From NCBI GenBank assembly GCA_017443595.1, contig JAFSYU010000005.1, positions 1-43,483 of the forward strand: a DNA stretch of 43,483 bases, given 5' to 3'. The stretch's first letter is position 1. Each line of letters opens with the position of its first letter. Below the pieces are notes generated by a model that did not search any database, was not told the DNA's origin, and worked only from the letters and a program-made list of their open reading frames with translations. Position numbers and translations under genes: made by a program. The DNA is from Clostridia bacterium (GTDB lineage: Bacteria; Bacillota; Clostridia; Oscillospirales; CAG-272). This document shows positions 25,031-33,261 of the stretch, piece by piece.

Positions 25031-26107
25031 ATGAATAATTCACAGACTGAACCCAGAGTTAAGAGAGAAACAAAGAACACCATAAAGGTTGAATTTGACA
25101 GAACTCCGTTCTGGCAGAGAATGAAAGCGAAATTCATAACAAAGAACTTTTTGACAAAAGTCATTTGGACGATATTCCGCTACGTTATACTTATAGGTAT
25201 ATCATACGTCATTCTTTTCCCGTTCTTTACTAAGATCTCTTCATCGTTTATGGGACCTGAGGACTTTGTTGACGCAACGGTAAAACTTATACCCAAGAAC
25301 TTCACACTTGAAACTTACAAGTACATATTCCTTGACAACAAATATATGCAGGCGGTCGGAAACACGGCTCTGCTGTCAATATCGGCGGCTCTGCTTCAGA
25401 CTTTCGTCTGCGCCATGATAGGTTACGGTCTTGCAAAGTTCAAATTCAAGGGCAACAAGATACTGTTCTTACTCGTTATATTCTCAATGATCATCCCGCA
25501 CCAGACGCTTCAGCTTTCGCTGTTTATGAAATTCCGTTACTTTGACGTACTCGGTATCATACAGCTGCTCGGCGGAGGGTCGCGATGGTTCCCGCAGCTT
25601 AACATCACGGGCGGCGTGACGAGTATAAACCTGACGAACACTTATATACCGCTCGCCTTGCTTTCGGCAACGGGACTTGCGTTCAAGAACGGTCTGTATA
25701 TCTTCATGATGAGACAGTTCTACCGCGGCGTCCCGAACGAGCTTGAGGAATCCGCGTACATAGACGGCTCCGGCATATTCAAGACCTTTATCAAGATAAT
25801 ACTGCCGCTGTCCATTCCTATGATGATCACGATATTCCTGTTCGCGTTCTCGTGGCAGTGGACGGATACGTTCTATACGTCGCTGTTCTTTACAAGAACG
25901 TCAATGGTGCTTATGAAAAACGTAATAGCCATACCCGAATCACTGAAAGAGGGTATGACCAAATACGCGGCCGGCCAGTCAATGTATCAGGCGGCAATCA
26001 GAAACACCTGCGGTCTTATGATAATAGCTCCGCTGGTAGTTATATACCTGTTCTGCCAGAGATATCTTATCCAGGGTATCGAACGTTCCGGTATGACCGC
26101 GGACTGA
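25031..26107 (+). CDS. Sugar ABC permease, MalG type (pair 2)
   Basis: Second MalG-type subunit, 358 residues with a long N-terminal cytoplasmic extension (about 45 residues) and six membrane segments. A loop insertion at about 185-210 (rich in Gly and Trp) sits on the outer side. The EAA loop reads E-E-S-A-Y-I-D-G-S-G near 237-246. AAGGAGGTG precedes the ATG, 12 bp after its partner. It is the last gene of the operon; a terminator follows. Confidence 0.93.
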   Translation: MNNSQTEPRVKRETKNTIKVEFDRTPFWQRMKAKFITKNFLTKVIWTIFRYVILIGISYVILFPFFTKISSSFMGPEDFVDATVKLIPKNFTLETYKYIFLDNKYMQAVGNTALLSISAALLQTFVCAMIGYGLAKFKFKGNKILFLLVIFSMIIPHQTLQLSLFMKFRYFDVLGIIQLLGGGSRWFPQLNITGGVTSINLTNTYIPLALLSATGLAFKNGLYIFMMRQFYRGVPNELEESAYIDGSGIFKTFIKIILPLSIPMMITIFLFAFSWQWTDTFYTSLFFTRTSMVLMKNVIAIPESLKEGMTKYAAGQSMYQAAIRNTCGLMIIAPLVVIYLFCQRYLIQGIERSGMTAD

Positions 26108-26133
26108 TCCTTACAGGTAAGTATAAAACAAGT

Positions 26134-26168
26134 AAACACACCGCAAATTTTTGCGGTGTGTTTTTTGT
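26134..26168 (+). terminator. Terminator of the transport operon
   Basis: ACACACCGCAAA pairs with TTTGCGGTGTGT and is followed by TTTTTTG, shortly after the last permease gene. Confidence 0.85.
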
Positions 26169-26185
26169 AATATACGGTATCCGTA

Positions 26186-26214
26186 TTGACTTTTTGCGGC
26201 TGTAATGATATAAT
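26186..26214 (+). promoter_or_regulatory. Sigma-A promoter of the NAGPA-family gene
   Basis: TTGACT (26186-26191), 17-bp spacer, TATAAT (26209-26214) with an extended TG upstream of the -10. It separates this gene from the transport operon. Confidence 0.85.
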
Positions 26215-26245
26215 ACACCTATCAGTTTTTTGAAGGGAAAAGAAA

Positions 26246-28369
26246 ATGAGAAAACTAAGAATATTTGCAGTTATACTGATTTTTGCGTGCCTGTTATCCG
26301 CGGCTTCTTCAGCCGCAGGAAAGCTTAAGGGGGAGAGCTTCCATAATACGACCGAGATATATCCCGGCGTCGTCAGGCATTATATAGAGCTGCCGGCGGA
26401 TTCTCCATATAAACAGCAGAAAGTGAATATAATTGAGTTTGATCTTGCGCAGAAGGATCTGTATCTTGATGTCGTTTATCCGAGCGACTGCGCTGTCAAG
26501 CTCGCGACCACAAAAAGCGTTATGGCTGCGTTTACGTCACAGAAAAACGGCAAGACCGCGATAGCCGGCGTAAACGGCGATATGTGGATGGTAACGTACG
26601 CTCACGCGAGAGTCGAGGGCAAGGGCACCACGTACGGCGGATGCTCGGACGCGGTTGTAAAAAAGAGTTTCCCCGTATCACGCGGTTTCAATATGTCGGA
26701 CGGGGAGATCTATTCCACCGCGCACATGGTGCAGGAAACACCATATGAAGGCGAATTCCTCGCGTTTGGCGTGACGGATGATTTCATACCCGTTATGGGC
26801 AATCCGCAGGCAGCCGTTATGATAAAGGATGAAAACACCGGCAAAGAAGTAAAAGCGGACGGCATAAACAGACTGCCCGCGAACAACGCCCTCGTCGTTT
26901 ATACGGACAAGGCGATGAAAGGTCTAAATCAATTTGCACTTGACGACGCGTATGAGATCTTGATAGAATTTGATGAAGACTATAAAATGTGCCACGGCAT
27001 GAACGTTACCGGAACTTTAAAAGCGATATACGGTCCGGACGACAGCGATCCGCCGCTTTTGAACGACAGGCAAATGGTGCTTACGGCGCGCGGAAACAGA
27101 CTTTCTTATATAAATGAATTCAATATAGGCGATAAAATAAATATAACGTGTACCGTGACCGATAAAGGCGGCAAAACGGAGATGTGGCAAAGAGTCACAA
27201 ACTGCGTCGGCGGTCATATACCGTTTGTAAGAAACGGTAAGCTGACCGGCGTTGGCGTCGGAGAGGGCGCGAACTACCCGTCTACCATAATAGGCTTCAC
27301 AACAGAGAAAAAAGTCGTTATGATAACTATAGACGGCAGACAGAAAGGTTATTCAATAGGCGCAAGCACGTCAACTCTCGCGCAGCTTGCAAGAGATCTC
27401 GATCTGTACGACGCGTTCCTCGTTGACGGCGGCGGCAGTACGACCATGACCGTTGCGGATGAAAACGACTATAAAAAATTAAAGACCGTAAACAGTCCCT
27501 CAGACGGCTCGGACCGTTCCGTAAACAATTCTATCATCTTGTCATATGGTGAAGAAAGAGTGGCGCAGGGCAACTTTGAAATAGAAGTGCCGGAGAAAGT
27601 GGATATAGATATGACAGATCTGTCTTTTCAGACAAAAGCGTATACGGACGCCGTGGCGGGAGTATTGAACGAATGTACTGTAGAATGGGAAAACGGCGAT
27701 ATGAAGCTCACCGCGACGGAGCTTAAAACAAACGACCCGTTCGTGAATATAAGCTACCAGTTCGCCGCAGAAAACATTTCAGCGGACGAATATAAAATAG
27801 CAACTGTGGTCTATAAGCTGCCGGAAACGAACGCACGCGAAGCGTATACAACGGAAATTTTCTTCTGCGCCAACGGCGCCGGAGCGGAGGGCGGACAGTC
27901 CGCGACGGGAAAAGTACAGCGCACGGGAAAATACGAGTACGTGAATATAAGCGCGGAAAAAGTCTCAAAGTGGAAAGGCTCCGCAACAGGTATTCGTCTT
28001 GACTTCTTTACCGCCGCGGCGGAAGGCGACGTAATGTACGTACACAACATACTGTTCAGCAAAACCGCGGAAGAAGCCGATGAAAAAGCCGCGTATATAA
28101 CGGGCGTATTAAACGGAGAGATAGAAGAGATCACGGAAACGGAAACGGAGACCGAGACGGAAACGGAAACAGAGACGGAGACGGAAGAAGAATCAAAAGA
28201 AGATATAACAACGTCGGAAGAAACGGAAACGAATACGGAGACGGAGACTGAAAAAACAACGGAAAAAGAAAATGATTTCAAAGTAAATCCGTTTATCATA
28301 ATAGGAATAATCGCCGCCGGCGTCGTGGTTGCCGTTATTGCGATCATAATAATAAAGAAAAAGAAATAA
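26246..28369 (+). CDS. Surface-anchored phosphodiester glycosidase (NAGPA domain) family protein
   Basis: Exported 707-residue protein of the NAGPA/phosphodiester glycosidase family, which hydrolyses sugar-1-phosphodiester linkages; bacterial members often act on cell-surface glycans. A signal peptide (1-23) precedes the NAGPA domain (about 85-435), including N-G-D-M-W-M near 110, a T-I-D-G-R block near 366 and the D-G-G-G-S-T-T-M motif near 393-400. A beta-rich domain (about 450-615) follows. Then come a Thr-Glu repeat linker (about 630-670) and a C-terminal membrane anchor (about 676-703) ending in K-K-K-K. The ribosome binding site is GAAGGGAAA. It lies downstream of the sugar transporter operon but has its own promoter and terminator. 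Confidence 0.85.
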   Translation: MRKLRIFAVILIFACLLSAASSAAGKLKGESFHNTTEIYPGVVRHYIELPADSPYKQQKVNIIEFDLAQKDLYLDVVYPSDCAVKLATTKSVMAAFTSQKNGKTAIAGVNGDMWMVTYAHARVEGKGTTYGGCSDAVVKKSFPVSRGFNMSDGEIYSTAHMVQETPYEGEFLAFGVTDDFIPVMGNPQAAVMIKDENTGKEVKADGINRLPANNALVVYTDKAMKGLNQFALDDAYEILIEFDEDYKMCHGMNVTGTLKAIYGPDDSDPPLLNDRQMVLTARGNRLSYINEFNIGDKINITCTVTDKGGKTEMWQRVTNCVGGHIPFVRNGKLTGVGVGEGANYPSTIIGFTTEKKVVMITIDGRQKGYSIGASTSTLAQLARDLDLYDAFLVDGGGSTTMTVADENDYKKLKTVNSPSDGSDRSVNNSIILSYGEERVAQGNFEIEVPEKVDIDMTDLSFQTKAYTDAVAGVLNECTVEWENGDMKLTATELKTNDPFVNISYQFAAENISADEYKIATVVYKLPETNAREAYTTEIFFCANGAGAEGGQSATGKVQRTGKYEYVNISAEKVSKWKGSATGIRLDFFTAAAEGDVMYVHNILFSKTAEEADEKAAYITGVLNGEIEEITETETETETETETETETEEESKEDITTSEETETNTETETEKTTEKENDFKVNPFIIIGIIAAGVVVAVIAIIIIKKKK

Positions 28370-28380
28370 ATAATTCAGCG

Positions 28381-28422
28381 CTCTCTTGACGCGGCAATAA
28401 AACGGGTCAAGAGAGTTTTTTT
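28381..28422 (+). terminator. Terminator after the NAGPA-family gene
   Basis: CTCTCTTGAC (28381-28390) pairs with GTCAAGAGAG (28406-28415) and is followed by seven T. Confidence 0.85.
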
Positions 28423-28443
28423 ATAAAAAACTTTTTAAGAAAA

Positions 28444-28476
28444 GTGACTTTTTGTACCCTTACAGTCATTATATAG
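28444..28476 (+). promoter_or_regulatory. GTGACTT-type promoter of sigma cassette 1
   Basis: GTGACTT is followed after about 19 bp by TATATA, just upstream of the sigma gene. The same GTGACTT element stands at the matching place before the other two sigma cassettes. Coordinates are good to about one base. Confidence 0.55.
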
Positions 28477-28506
28477 ATGAAGAGAACGCGGAAAGGAAGT
28501 GGACCG

Positions 28507-29061
28507 GTGGACGATAACGCAATAATAGCTCTATTCAATAAAAGAGACGAGCAAGCGATAGAACAATTAAAGCTCAAATACGGAGCCGCCTGCAGGCAGA
28601 TCGCTTACAATATCTTAAAAAACAGAGAAGACGCGGAAGAGATCCTCTCGGACACTTTACTGAAAGTCTGGAACAACGTCCCGCCGGATCTCCCGGATAA
28701 CCTGGGCGGCTACGTTTATAAGACCGCAAGATACGAGGCGCTTGAAGCGTACCGAAGAAAAAACCGTAAAATGCGCGGAGGTGACGCCGTTACCGTATCC
28801 GTAAACGAGCTTTCGGATTGCGTACCGTCTAACAACGACGTGGAAGCGGTAATGGATCAGAAATATCTCGCAAGCCTTTTAGACAGGTTTTTTGCGGAGC
28901 TGGGAGAGGATCAGCGGCGGATTTTCTTATGCAGATATTTTTACAATATGGAGTATAAGGAAATAGCAAAAAAATACGGCACGGGACTTTCACGCGTAAA
29001 AATGTCTGTATTAAGGACTAAGAAAAAGCTTAAAGAGTTTTTAAGTAAGGAAGGGTACTGA
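28507..29061 (+). CDS. ECF-type sigma factor, cassette 1
   Basis: Group IV (ECF-like) RNA polymerase sigma factor that redirects polymerase to stress or surface genes. I chose the GTG at 28507 (V-D-D-N-A-I-I) because AAGGAAG is upstream, because the ATG at 28477 falls on the promoter start, and because the resulting N-terminus aligns with cassette 2 (M-D-D-A-Q-I-I). The 184 residues have region 2 (about 10-75; N-R-E-D-A-E-E-I-L-S-D-T-L-L-K-V-W) and region 4 (about 125-180; Y-K-E-I-A-K-K-Y-G-T-G-L-S-R-V-K-M-S) with a short linker. The membrane partner starts 2 bp after its stop codon. Confidence 0.85.
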   Translation: MDDNAIIALFNKRDEQAIEQLKLKYGAACRQIAYNILKNREDAEEILSDTLLKVWNNVPPDLPDNLGGYVYKTARYEALEAYRRKNRKMRGGDAVTVSVNELSDCVPSNNDVEAVMDQKYLASLLDRFFAELGEDQRRIFLCRYFYNMEYKEIAKKYGTGLSRVKMSVLRTKKKLKEFLSKEGY

Positions 29062-29063
29062 TA

Positions 29064-30815
29064 ATGAAAAAAAACGAACTTTTATACCGTGCGATAGGCG
29101 ATATAAAGGATAAGACCGTTGCAGACGCATATAATACGGAAACCGTAAACGGCAAGGGATATCGCGTCCGTACCGCGTTCAGCGTCGCCGCCGCCGTTAT
29201 CGCAGTCGCCGGTCTGTTTGCGTTCTCCGCGTTTCTGCTGCGCTTTACCGTAAAAGATAATACCGGCTCCGCCGCAACGGAAACCGGAAAAGAAACCGCG
29301 GCGGACCAAAGCGAAACAAAGATCAAAGAAACGGAGCAGACGGAAGCGGTCACCGAGCCCGTATATGAGCCGGAATCCGGCGTAAAACGTCCGACGCTGG
29401 AAGAATTCTATAATATATATCCGTACAGCGAGCTTTTGCCGAAGAGCTTTCCCCCGGACTTTGAACTGCTCGAGTCTTCAAGGAGCGCCTCGTCAAATAT
29501 TGGTGAGGCGGGATATATCACGCTTGTCAAAAATACGGACGGCGCCGCGATAAACGCAAACGGTGAAAACAATAAAGATCTCTATAAACGCGAGAGCATT
29601 ACCGTGACGATAGGGGAAAACGACGTATATAAAAACAACAAAACGATCAGGGCAAACAGTTTTTCCGAGGAGAGTATCAAAGACAGTCTGATCGTATACG
29701 AGGATCCGTGGAACGACGGAAATTTCAAGCTTGGCATGACGTACAGCGGATATTATTATACGGACAAATACGCGGTGAGTTTCAGATACAACAAGTATTT
29801 GCCGGCGGATGAAAGCGGCATCGTCACGAAAGCCGAGGCGCGTGATTACGACGCGCTGTTTGAAATGCCCGGACTTTCAGCAATAGACCTGTTCAATATG
29901 ATAACGTCCGCGCAGTATTTCAAAACTCATCCGATATCGGATCTCGGCGAAAAGGAGCCGGTCAGACCGTATTACGAGGGTGAGATCAACGGTATAGCGC
30001 TGACGCTGGAGTTCGGCTCGGATAAGTACAGTTGGCTTTCGCTCATAAACGTTACGGCAACGCTTAAAAACAATACTGATCACGAAATACAGATATATAG
30101 ACCCGTTATATCTTATGACATAGAATCGCATACGGAAATATCGCTTGATATCTACCGCCCGGACAATACGTCCGTGAGACTGAAGGATATAGATACGTAC
30201 GACGTCCCGTTTGATACCGCGGAATCGTGGCTTGCACTCGCCCCCGGGGAGGAATACGTTCAGAAAATGAGGTTTACCGGAGACAGACAAAGCTTCGGCG
30301 AGCAGGGAGCGATCGAAAGGGACGGTTATTACAACGTGGACGCCGCCGTATCCTATACCGAGGGAACGAACGATATAAGACATATAACGTTCGGATCACA
30401 GATCGTACTCGGATCAGCCGGCGAATACGGAGAAGAAGGCGACGCCAAATACAACGTTGCCGAAAAAGTCGACTTTTCAAAGGTCGGCGGTATCGCCAGA
30501 GCGCAGATCAGATCCGGGATCACCGGAGATACGCAGACCGTGGAGGGCGAAGAACTGGATAAGCTCGTATCTGCGATCGGAAGTATAACCGCGTCCGACC
30601 CGGTCAGCTCCCGCGGGTATTGCGGATTTTACTATAACGTCAAGCTCTATGACGATCAGGACAGAATGACTCTGGACGTGTCATTTGCGCCGGACGGCAG
30701 GATACAGTATTCAAAATTTGAAAAAAGTCACGGCTTTATATATAAAGCGATGTATAAAGCGGACGATACGGAAGCGTTCAATGAGCTGAAAAACTATATT
30801 GACAGCCTGTTTTGA
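29064..30815 (+). CDS. Single-pass membrane protein, probable anti-sigma factor/sensor, cassette 1
   Basis: A 583-residue protein that probably holds the preceding sigma factor at the membrane. About 35 cytoplasmic residues (E-L-L-Y-R-A-I-G-D-I-K-D...A-D-A-Y) are followed by one membrane segment (about 38-62), a Thr/Glu-rich linker (about 65-105) and large outer domains. The first outer domain (about 110-300, ending D-L-F-N-M-I-T-S-A-Q-Y-F-K-T-H-P) resembles the outer domain of cassette 3. A second, Ig-like beta domain (about 305-440) and a C-terminal part (about 470-583) are unique to this copy. No zinc-type anti-sigma motif (H-x3-C-x2-C) is present. Coupled to the sigma gene by a 2-bp gap. 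Confidence 0.75.
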   Translation: MKKNELLYRAIGDIKDKTVADAYNTETVNGKGYRVRTAFSVAAAVIAVAGLFAFSAFLLRFTVKDNTGSAATETGKETAADQSETKIKETEQTEAVTEPVYEPESGVKRPTLEEFYNIYPYSELLPKSFPPDFELLESSRSASSNIGEAGYITLVKNTDGAAINANGENNKDLYKRESITVTIGENDVYKNNKTIRANSFSEESIKDSLIVYEDPWNDGNFKLGMTYSGYYYTDKYAVSFRYNKYLPADESGIVTKAEARDYDALFEMPGLSAIDLFNMITSAQYFKTHPISDLGEKEPVRPYYEGEINGIALTLEFGSDKYSWLSLINVTATLKNNTDHEIQIYRPVISYDIESHTEISLDIYRPDNTSVRLKDIDTYDVPFDTAESWLALAPGEEYVQKMRFTGDRQSFGEQGAIERDGYYNVDAAVSYTEGTNDIRHITFGSQIVLGSAGEYGEEGDAKYNVAEKVDFSKVGGIARAQIRSGITGDTQTVEGEELDKLVSAIGSITASDPVSSRGYCGFYYNVKLYDDQDRMTLDVSFAPDGRIQYSKFEKSHGFIYKAMYKADDTEAFNELKNYIDSLF

Positions 30816-30830
30816 TAAACAATGATCGAA

Positions 30831-30857
30831 AAGACCGCCGCGCGCGGTCTTTTTTTA
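30831..30857 (+). terminator. Terminator after cassette 1
   Basis: AAGACCGC pairs with GCGGTCTT (5-nt loop) and is followed by a run of T. Close relatives of this stem recur near 32600, 34129 and 36803. Confidence 0.85.
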
Positions 30858-30887
30858 TGAAAAAACTTACAAATAATAAAAAGCAGC

Positions 30888-30919
30888 GTGACTTTTGCGT
30901 TAAAAAAACATACTACAAT
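30888..30919 (+). promoter_or_regulatory. GTGACTT-type promoter of sigma cassette 2
   Basis: GTGACTT (30888-30894), 19-bp spacer, TACAAT (30914-30919), 68 bp upstream of the sigma ATG measured from the G. Confidence 0.6.
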
Positions 30920-30955
30920 ATTGAAAGCGCTTTTAAAAACAAAGAGGAGACAAAA

Positions 30956-31516
30956 ATGGACGACGCGCAGATAATCAAACTGTTTTTTGACCGTGATGAA
31001 AACGCCATTGAGCAGACGCGGCAAACCTACGGTGCAAAATGTAATTCCATCGCCTACGGTGTTCTGAAAAACAGACAGGACGCGGAGGAGGCGGTGTCCG
31101 ATGCTTATCTTGCGTTATGGAACAACATACCGCCGGACAGGCCTGCTGTTTTCTGCGCGTATCTGTATAAGACCGTGCGCAACCTGGCGCTGCTCAGATA
31201 CAACGCGGAGATGACGGATAAACGCCGCGCAAACGCCGAAGCGTCACCCATAACCGAGCTTGACGAATGCATAAGCCCGGATCGCGTGGACGAACAGTAC
31301 GAGGAACGCGAGCTTACGGATATAATCAACGGGTTTTTAAAAACTCTCGGTGAATCGGACCGCAGAATATTCGTCTGCCGCTATTTTGCGAATATGGAAT
31401 ATAAAGAGATCGCAAAAAAGTACGGTTTTACACAGAGCCGCGTAAAAATGTCTCTTCACAGAAGCAGGGAAAAACTCAAAAAAACGCTGATAAAGGAGGG
31501 GTATTGTAATGAGTAA
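30956..31516 (+). CDS. ECF-type sigma factor, cassette 2
   Basis: ECF-like sigma factor of 186 residues. The ATG at 30956 follows AGAGGAG; the frame is open further upstream, but that stretch contains the terminator and promoter. Region 2 (about 10-75; N-R-Q-D-A-E-E-A-V-S-D-A-Y-L-A-L-W) and region 4 (about 125-180; Y-K-E-I-A-K-K-Y-G-F-T-Q-S-R-V-K-M-S) are clear. Its region 4 recognition helix differs from copies 1 and 3 (F-T-Q-S against T/M-G-L-S), so its promoter preference may differ slightly. The stop overlaps the membrane-protein start by 8 bp, giving tight coupling. Confidence 0.88.
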   Translation: MDDAQIIKLFFDRDENAIEQTRQTYGAKCNSIAYGVLKNRQDAEEAVSDAYLALWNNIPPDRPAVFCAYLYKTVRNLALLRYNAEMTDKRRANAEASPITELDECISPDRVDEQYEERELTDIINGFLKTLGESDRRIFVCRYFANMEYKEIAKKYGFTQSRVKMSLHRSREKLKKTLIKEGYCNE

Positions 31517-32507
31517 TAAAAAACTTTACAACGCCATGGGAAAAATTGACGACGATATGATTAAAGACGCGCTTGAAACGGATGCGGTAAAAGAGAAAAA
31601 CTTCAAACTGCGTTACGTTCTGCAAGCCGTCGCGTGCGCTGCATTAGTATGCGGTTTTGTGGCGCTGTCGCTCGTACTGCAGAAAATATCAAAGCCTTCG
31701 GATAATAATATAGCCGCATCTTCAGGCAGTTTGTCAGAGATCATGCCGGATCAGACTGTCACGGCAGCAGATACAGAAAAGGAAGCGGAAACCGAAGACA
31801 GCGAATTGTCAAAGGCGCTTGAATATTACGAGAGCGCAAAGGAATGGAATGAGCATCGGACGCCGGAAGACGAGATAGATCACGACGTATTGGCAGAGTG
31901 GGTGGAAAAGATATACGATCATCCGGGCACTTCAAAAACGCAGTTCAGACTGCTTGACAAGTTTGATACAAGCAAATATCGTATAGCTGATCAATTTCTG
32001 ATCGCCGCTGATATCTGCTATGACGAAGCGTACGATCCGGAAATTGCGTATTCGCAGGTTTATAACGAACCGGTATGGTATAAACCGCCGTACGTGAGAT
32101 ATCACGTTGCGGGCTTCCCGGACGGATCTGTGAAAGAAAAATACGTGATCCATACGGACGTCTGCGGAGACGATACTGTGACGATATGCGGAATAAACGT
32201 AAATTCATCGTTTGAGGAGTTTGAAAAAACGTTTACCGAACTTGGTTTTAACGTACACAGGGGAACCATGGATCTGCCGTACGCGAAAGGCAGACAGATC
32301 ATAGAAGCGTCGTATAACGGACTGTGGATAATACTTGAAAAAGAAGCTCAGTATAAACCGTTTGAATATGAAGTCTACAATACAGACCAGTCAAGCGGAT
32401 ACAGAGACTACGTAGGATATGATAACGATACCGTACCCGCCATACTTCGCATGGGAGTTGTCGTCAAAGGTACAAAATGGGCGTGCGAACAGTACGATAT
32501 GCCGTAA
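31509..32507 (+). CDS. Single-pass membrane protein, probable anti-sigma factor/sensor, cassette 2
   Basis: A 332-residue membrane protein. The N-terminus (K-K-L-Y-N-A-M-G-K-I-D-D-D-M-I-K-D-A-L) is the clearest example of the short cytoplasmic segment shared by all three cassettes and is presumably the sigma-binding part. One membrane segment spans about 37-60. An acidic Ser/Thr linker (about 65-105) leads to an outer domain (about 110-332) without visible similarity to the other two copies. A region around 215-280 (F-E-E-F-E-K-T-F-T-E-L-G-F) looks like a small alpha/beta module. The ligand is unknown. AAGGAGG at the sigma 3' end serves as the ribosome binding site. Confidence 0.75.
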   Translation: MSNKKLYNAMGKIDDDMIKDALETDAVKEKNFKLRYVLQAVACAALVCGFVALSLVLQKISKPSDNNIAASSGSLSEIMPDQTVTAADTEKEAETEDSELSKALEYYESAKEWNEHRTPEDEIDHDVLAEWVEKIYDHPGTSKTQFRLLDKFDTSKYRIADQFLIAADICYDEAYDPEIAYSQVYNEPVWYKPPYVRYHVAGFPDGSVKEKYVIHTDVCGDDTVTICGINVNSSFEEFEKTFTELGFNVHRGTMDLPYAKGRQIIEASYNGLWIILEKEAQYKPFEYEVYNTDQSSGYRDYVGYDNDTVPAILRMGVVVKGTKWACEQYDMP

Positions 32508-32510
32508 AAC

Positions 32511-32588
32511 AAAAACTCCCCCGTCACGGATCTTTCTGTGAGGGAGCCGTCAGCCGGGATAATTCCCGGCTGACTGAGGGAGTTTATC
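32511..32588. repeat. Three-stem palindromic element (ACTCCC...GGGAGT)
   Basis: An outer stem (AACTCCC / GGGAGTT) encloses an imperfect arm (TCACGG...CTGTGA) and a perfect 11-bp hairpin (GTCAGCCGGGA-TAA-TTCCCGGCTGAC style). This form resembles CTCCCTCA-type interspersed repeats that I recall from clostridial genomes. It lies between cassette 2 and its terminator. It could also be a small structured RNA. Confidence 0.6.
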
Positions 32589-32599
32589 TTAAATCCGAG

Positions 32600-32627
32600 A
32601 AGACCGCATTACGCGGTCTTTTTTTAC
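32600..32627 (+). terminator. Terminator after cassette 2
   Basis: AAGACCGC (32600-32607) pairs with GCGGTCTT (32613-32620), followed by a run of T. Confidence 0.85.
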
Positions 32628-32654
32628 AAAAAAAGCGTTTTTTCGTAAAACCTT

Positions 32655-32685
32655 GTGACTTATCATAGTAAAAAGGGAATAGTAT
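32655..32685 (+). promoter_or_regulatory. GTGACTT-type promoter of sigma cassette 3
   Basis: GTGACTT (32655-32661), 18-bp spacer, TAGTAT (32680-32685), 60 bp before the sigma ATG measured from the G. Confidence 0.55.
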
Positions 32686-32714
32686 GTGTGACGGACAAAA
32701 GAGGAAAAGATGAT

Positions 32715-33260
32715 ATGAACGGTAAGATCATAGTGGATTTACTTAATAAGCGTGATGAAACGGCGCTGTCGTACGTAAAGCAGCTTTACGGCGCCGGTAT
32801 CACCGATATCGCTTATAATATCCTGAAAAACCGCCAGGACGCGGAGGAGGTCCTGTCAGACACGCTTCTGGCTGTATGGAACAGTATCCCGCCGGATCAG
32901 CCGGTCAATCTGCCCGGATATATCTACAAGACCGCCCGCAATAAAGCGCTTCACGTTTACCGCGGAAAAAAGCAGAAAAAGCGCGGCGCGGTGACGGTCT
33001 GTATCGACGAGCTCGGGGAATGTATATCCGACGGCGACGTTGAAGGACAGATAGAGGAAAGACGGTTATCTTCGTTAATAGACGTTTTTTTATCGTCGCT
33101 CGATCCGGAAAACAGACGTATCTTCATCTGCCGCTTCTATTACAATATGGAGTATAAACAGATAGCGGAAAAATACGGTATGGGCTTATCGCGCGTCAAA
33201 ATGTCCGTCAAAAGAACGAAAGAAAAACTGAAAAACTTGCTTATCAAGGAGGGATTCTGA
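32715..33260 (+). CDS. ECF-type sigma factor, cassette 3
   Basis: ECF-like sigma factor of 181 residues. The ATG at 32715 (M-N-G-K-I-I-V-D-L-L-N-K-R-D-E) aligns with the starts of the other copies; the open frame back to GTG 32655 would begin inside the promoter element. GAGGAAAAGA is the ribosome binding site. Region 2 (N-R-Q-D-A-E-E-V-L-S-D-T-L-L-A-V-W) and region 4 (Y-K-Q-I-A-E-K-Y-G-M-G-L-S-R-V-K-M-S) closely match copy 1, suggesting these two recognise similar promoters. The membrane partner starts 1 bp after the stop codon. Confidence 0.87.
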   Translation: MNGKIIVDLLNKRDETALSYVKQLYGAGITDIAYNILKNRQDAEEVLSDTLLAVWNSIPPDQPVNLPGYIYKTARNKALHVYRGKKQKKRGAVTVCIDELGECISDGDVEGQIEERRLSSLIDVFLSSLDPENRRIFICRFYYNMEYKQIAEKYGMGLSRVKMSVKRTKEKLKNLLIKEGF

Positions 33261-33261
33261 T

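Noticed and set aside
27811..28347. Ser/Val repeat ORF antisense to the NAGPA-family gene
   Set aside because: It is only the reverse reading of the Thr-Glu linker repeats.
32655..32714. GTG start at 32655 for the third sigma factor
   Set aside because: The GTG is part of the shared GTGACTT promoter element, and alignment with the other copies supports 32715.
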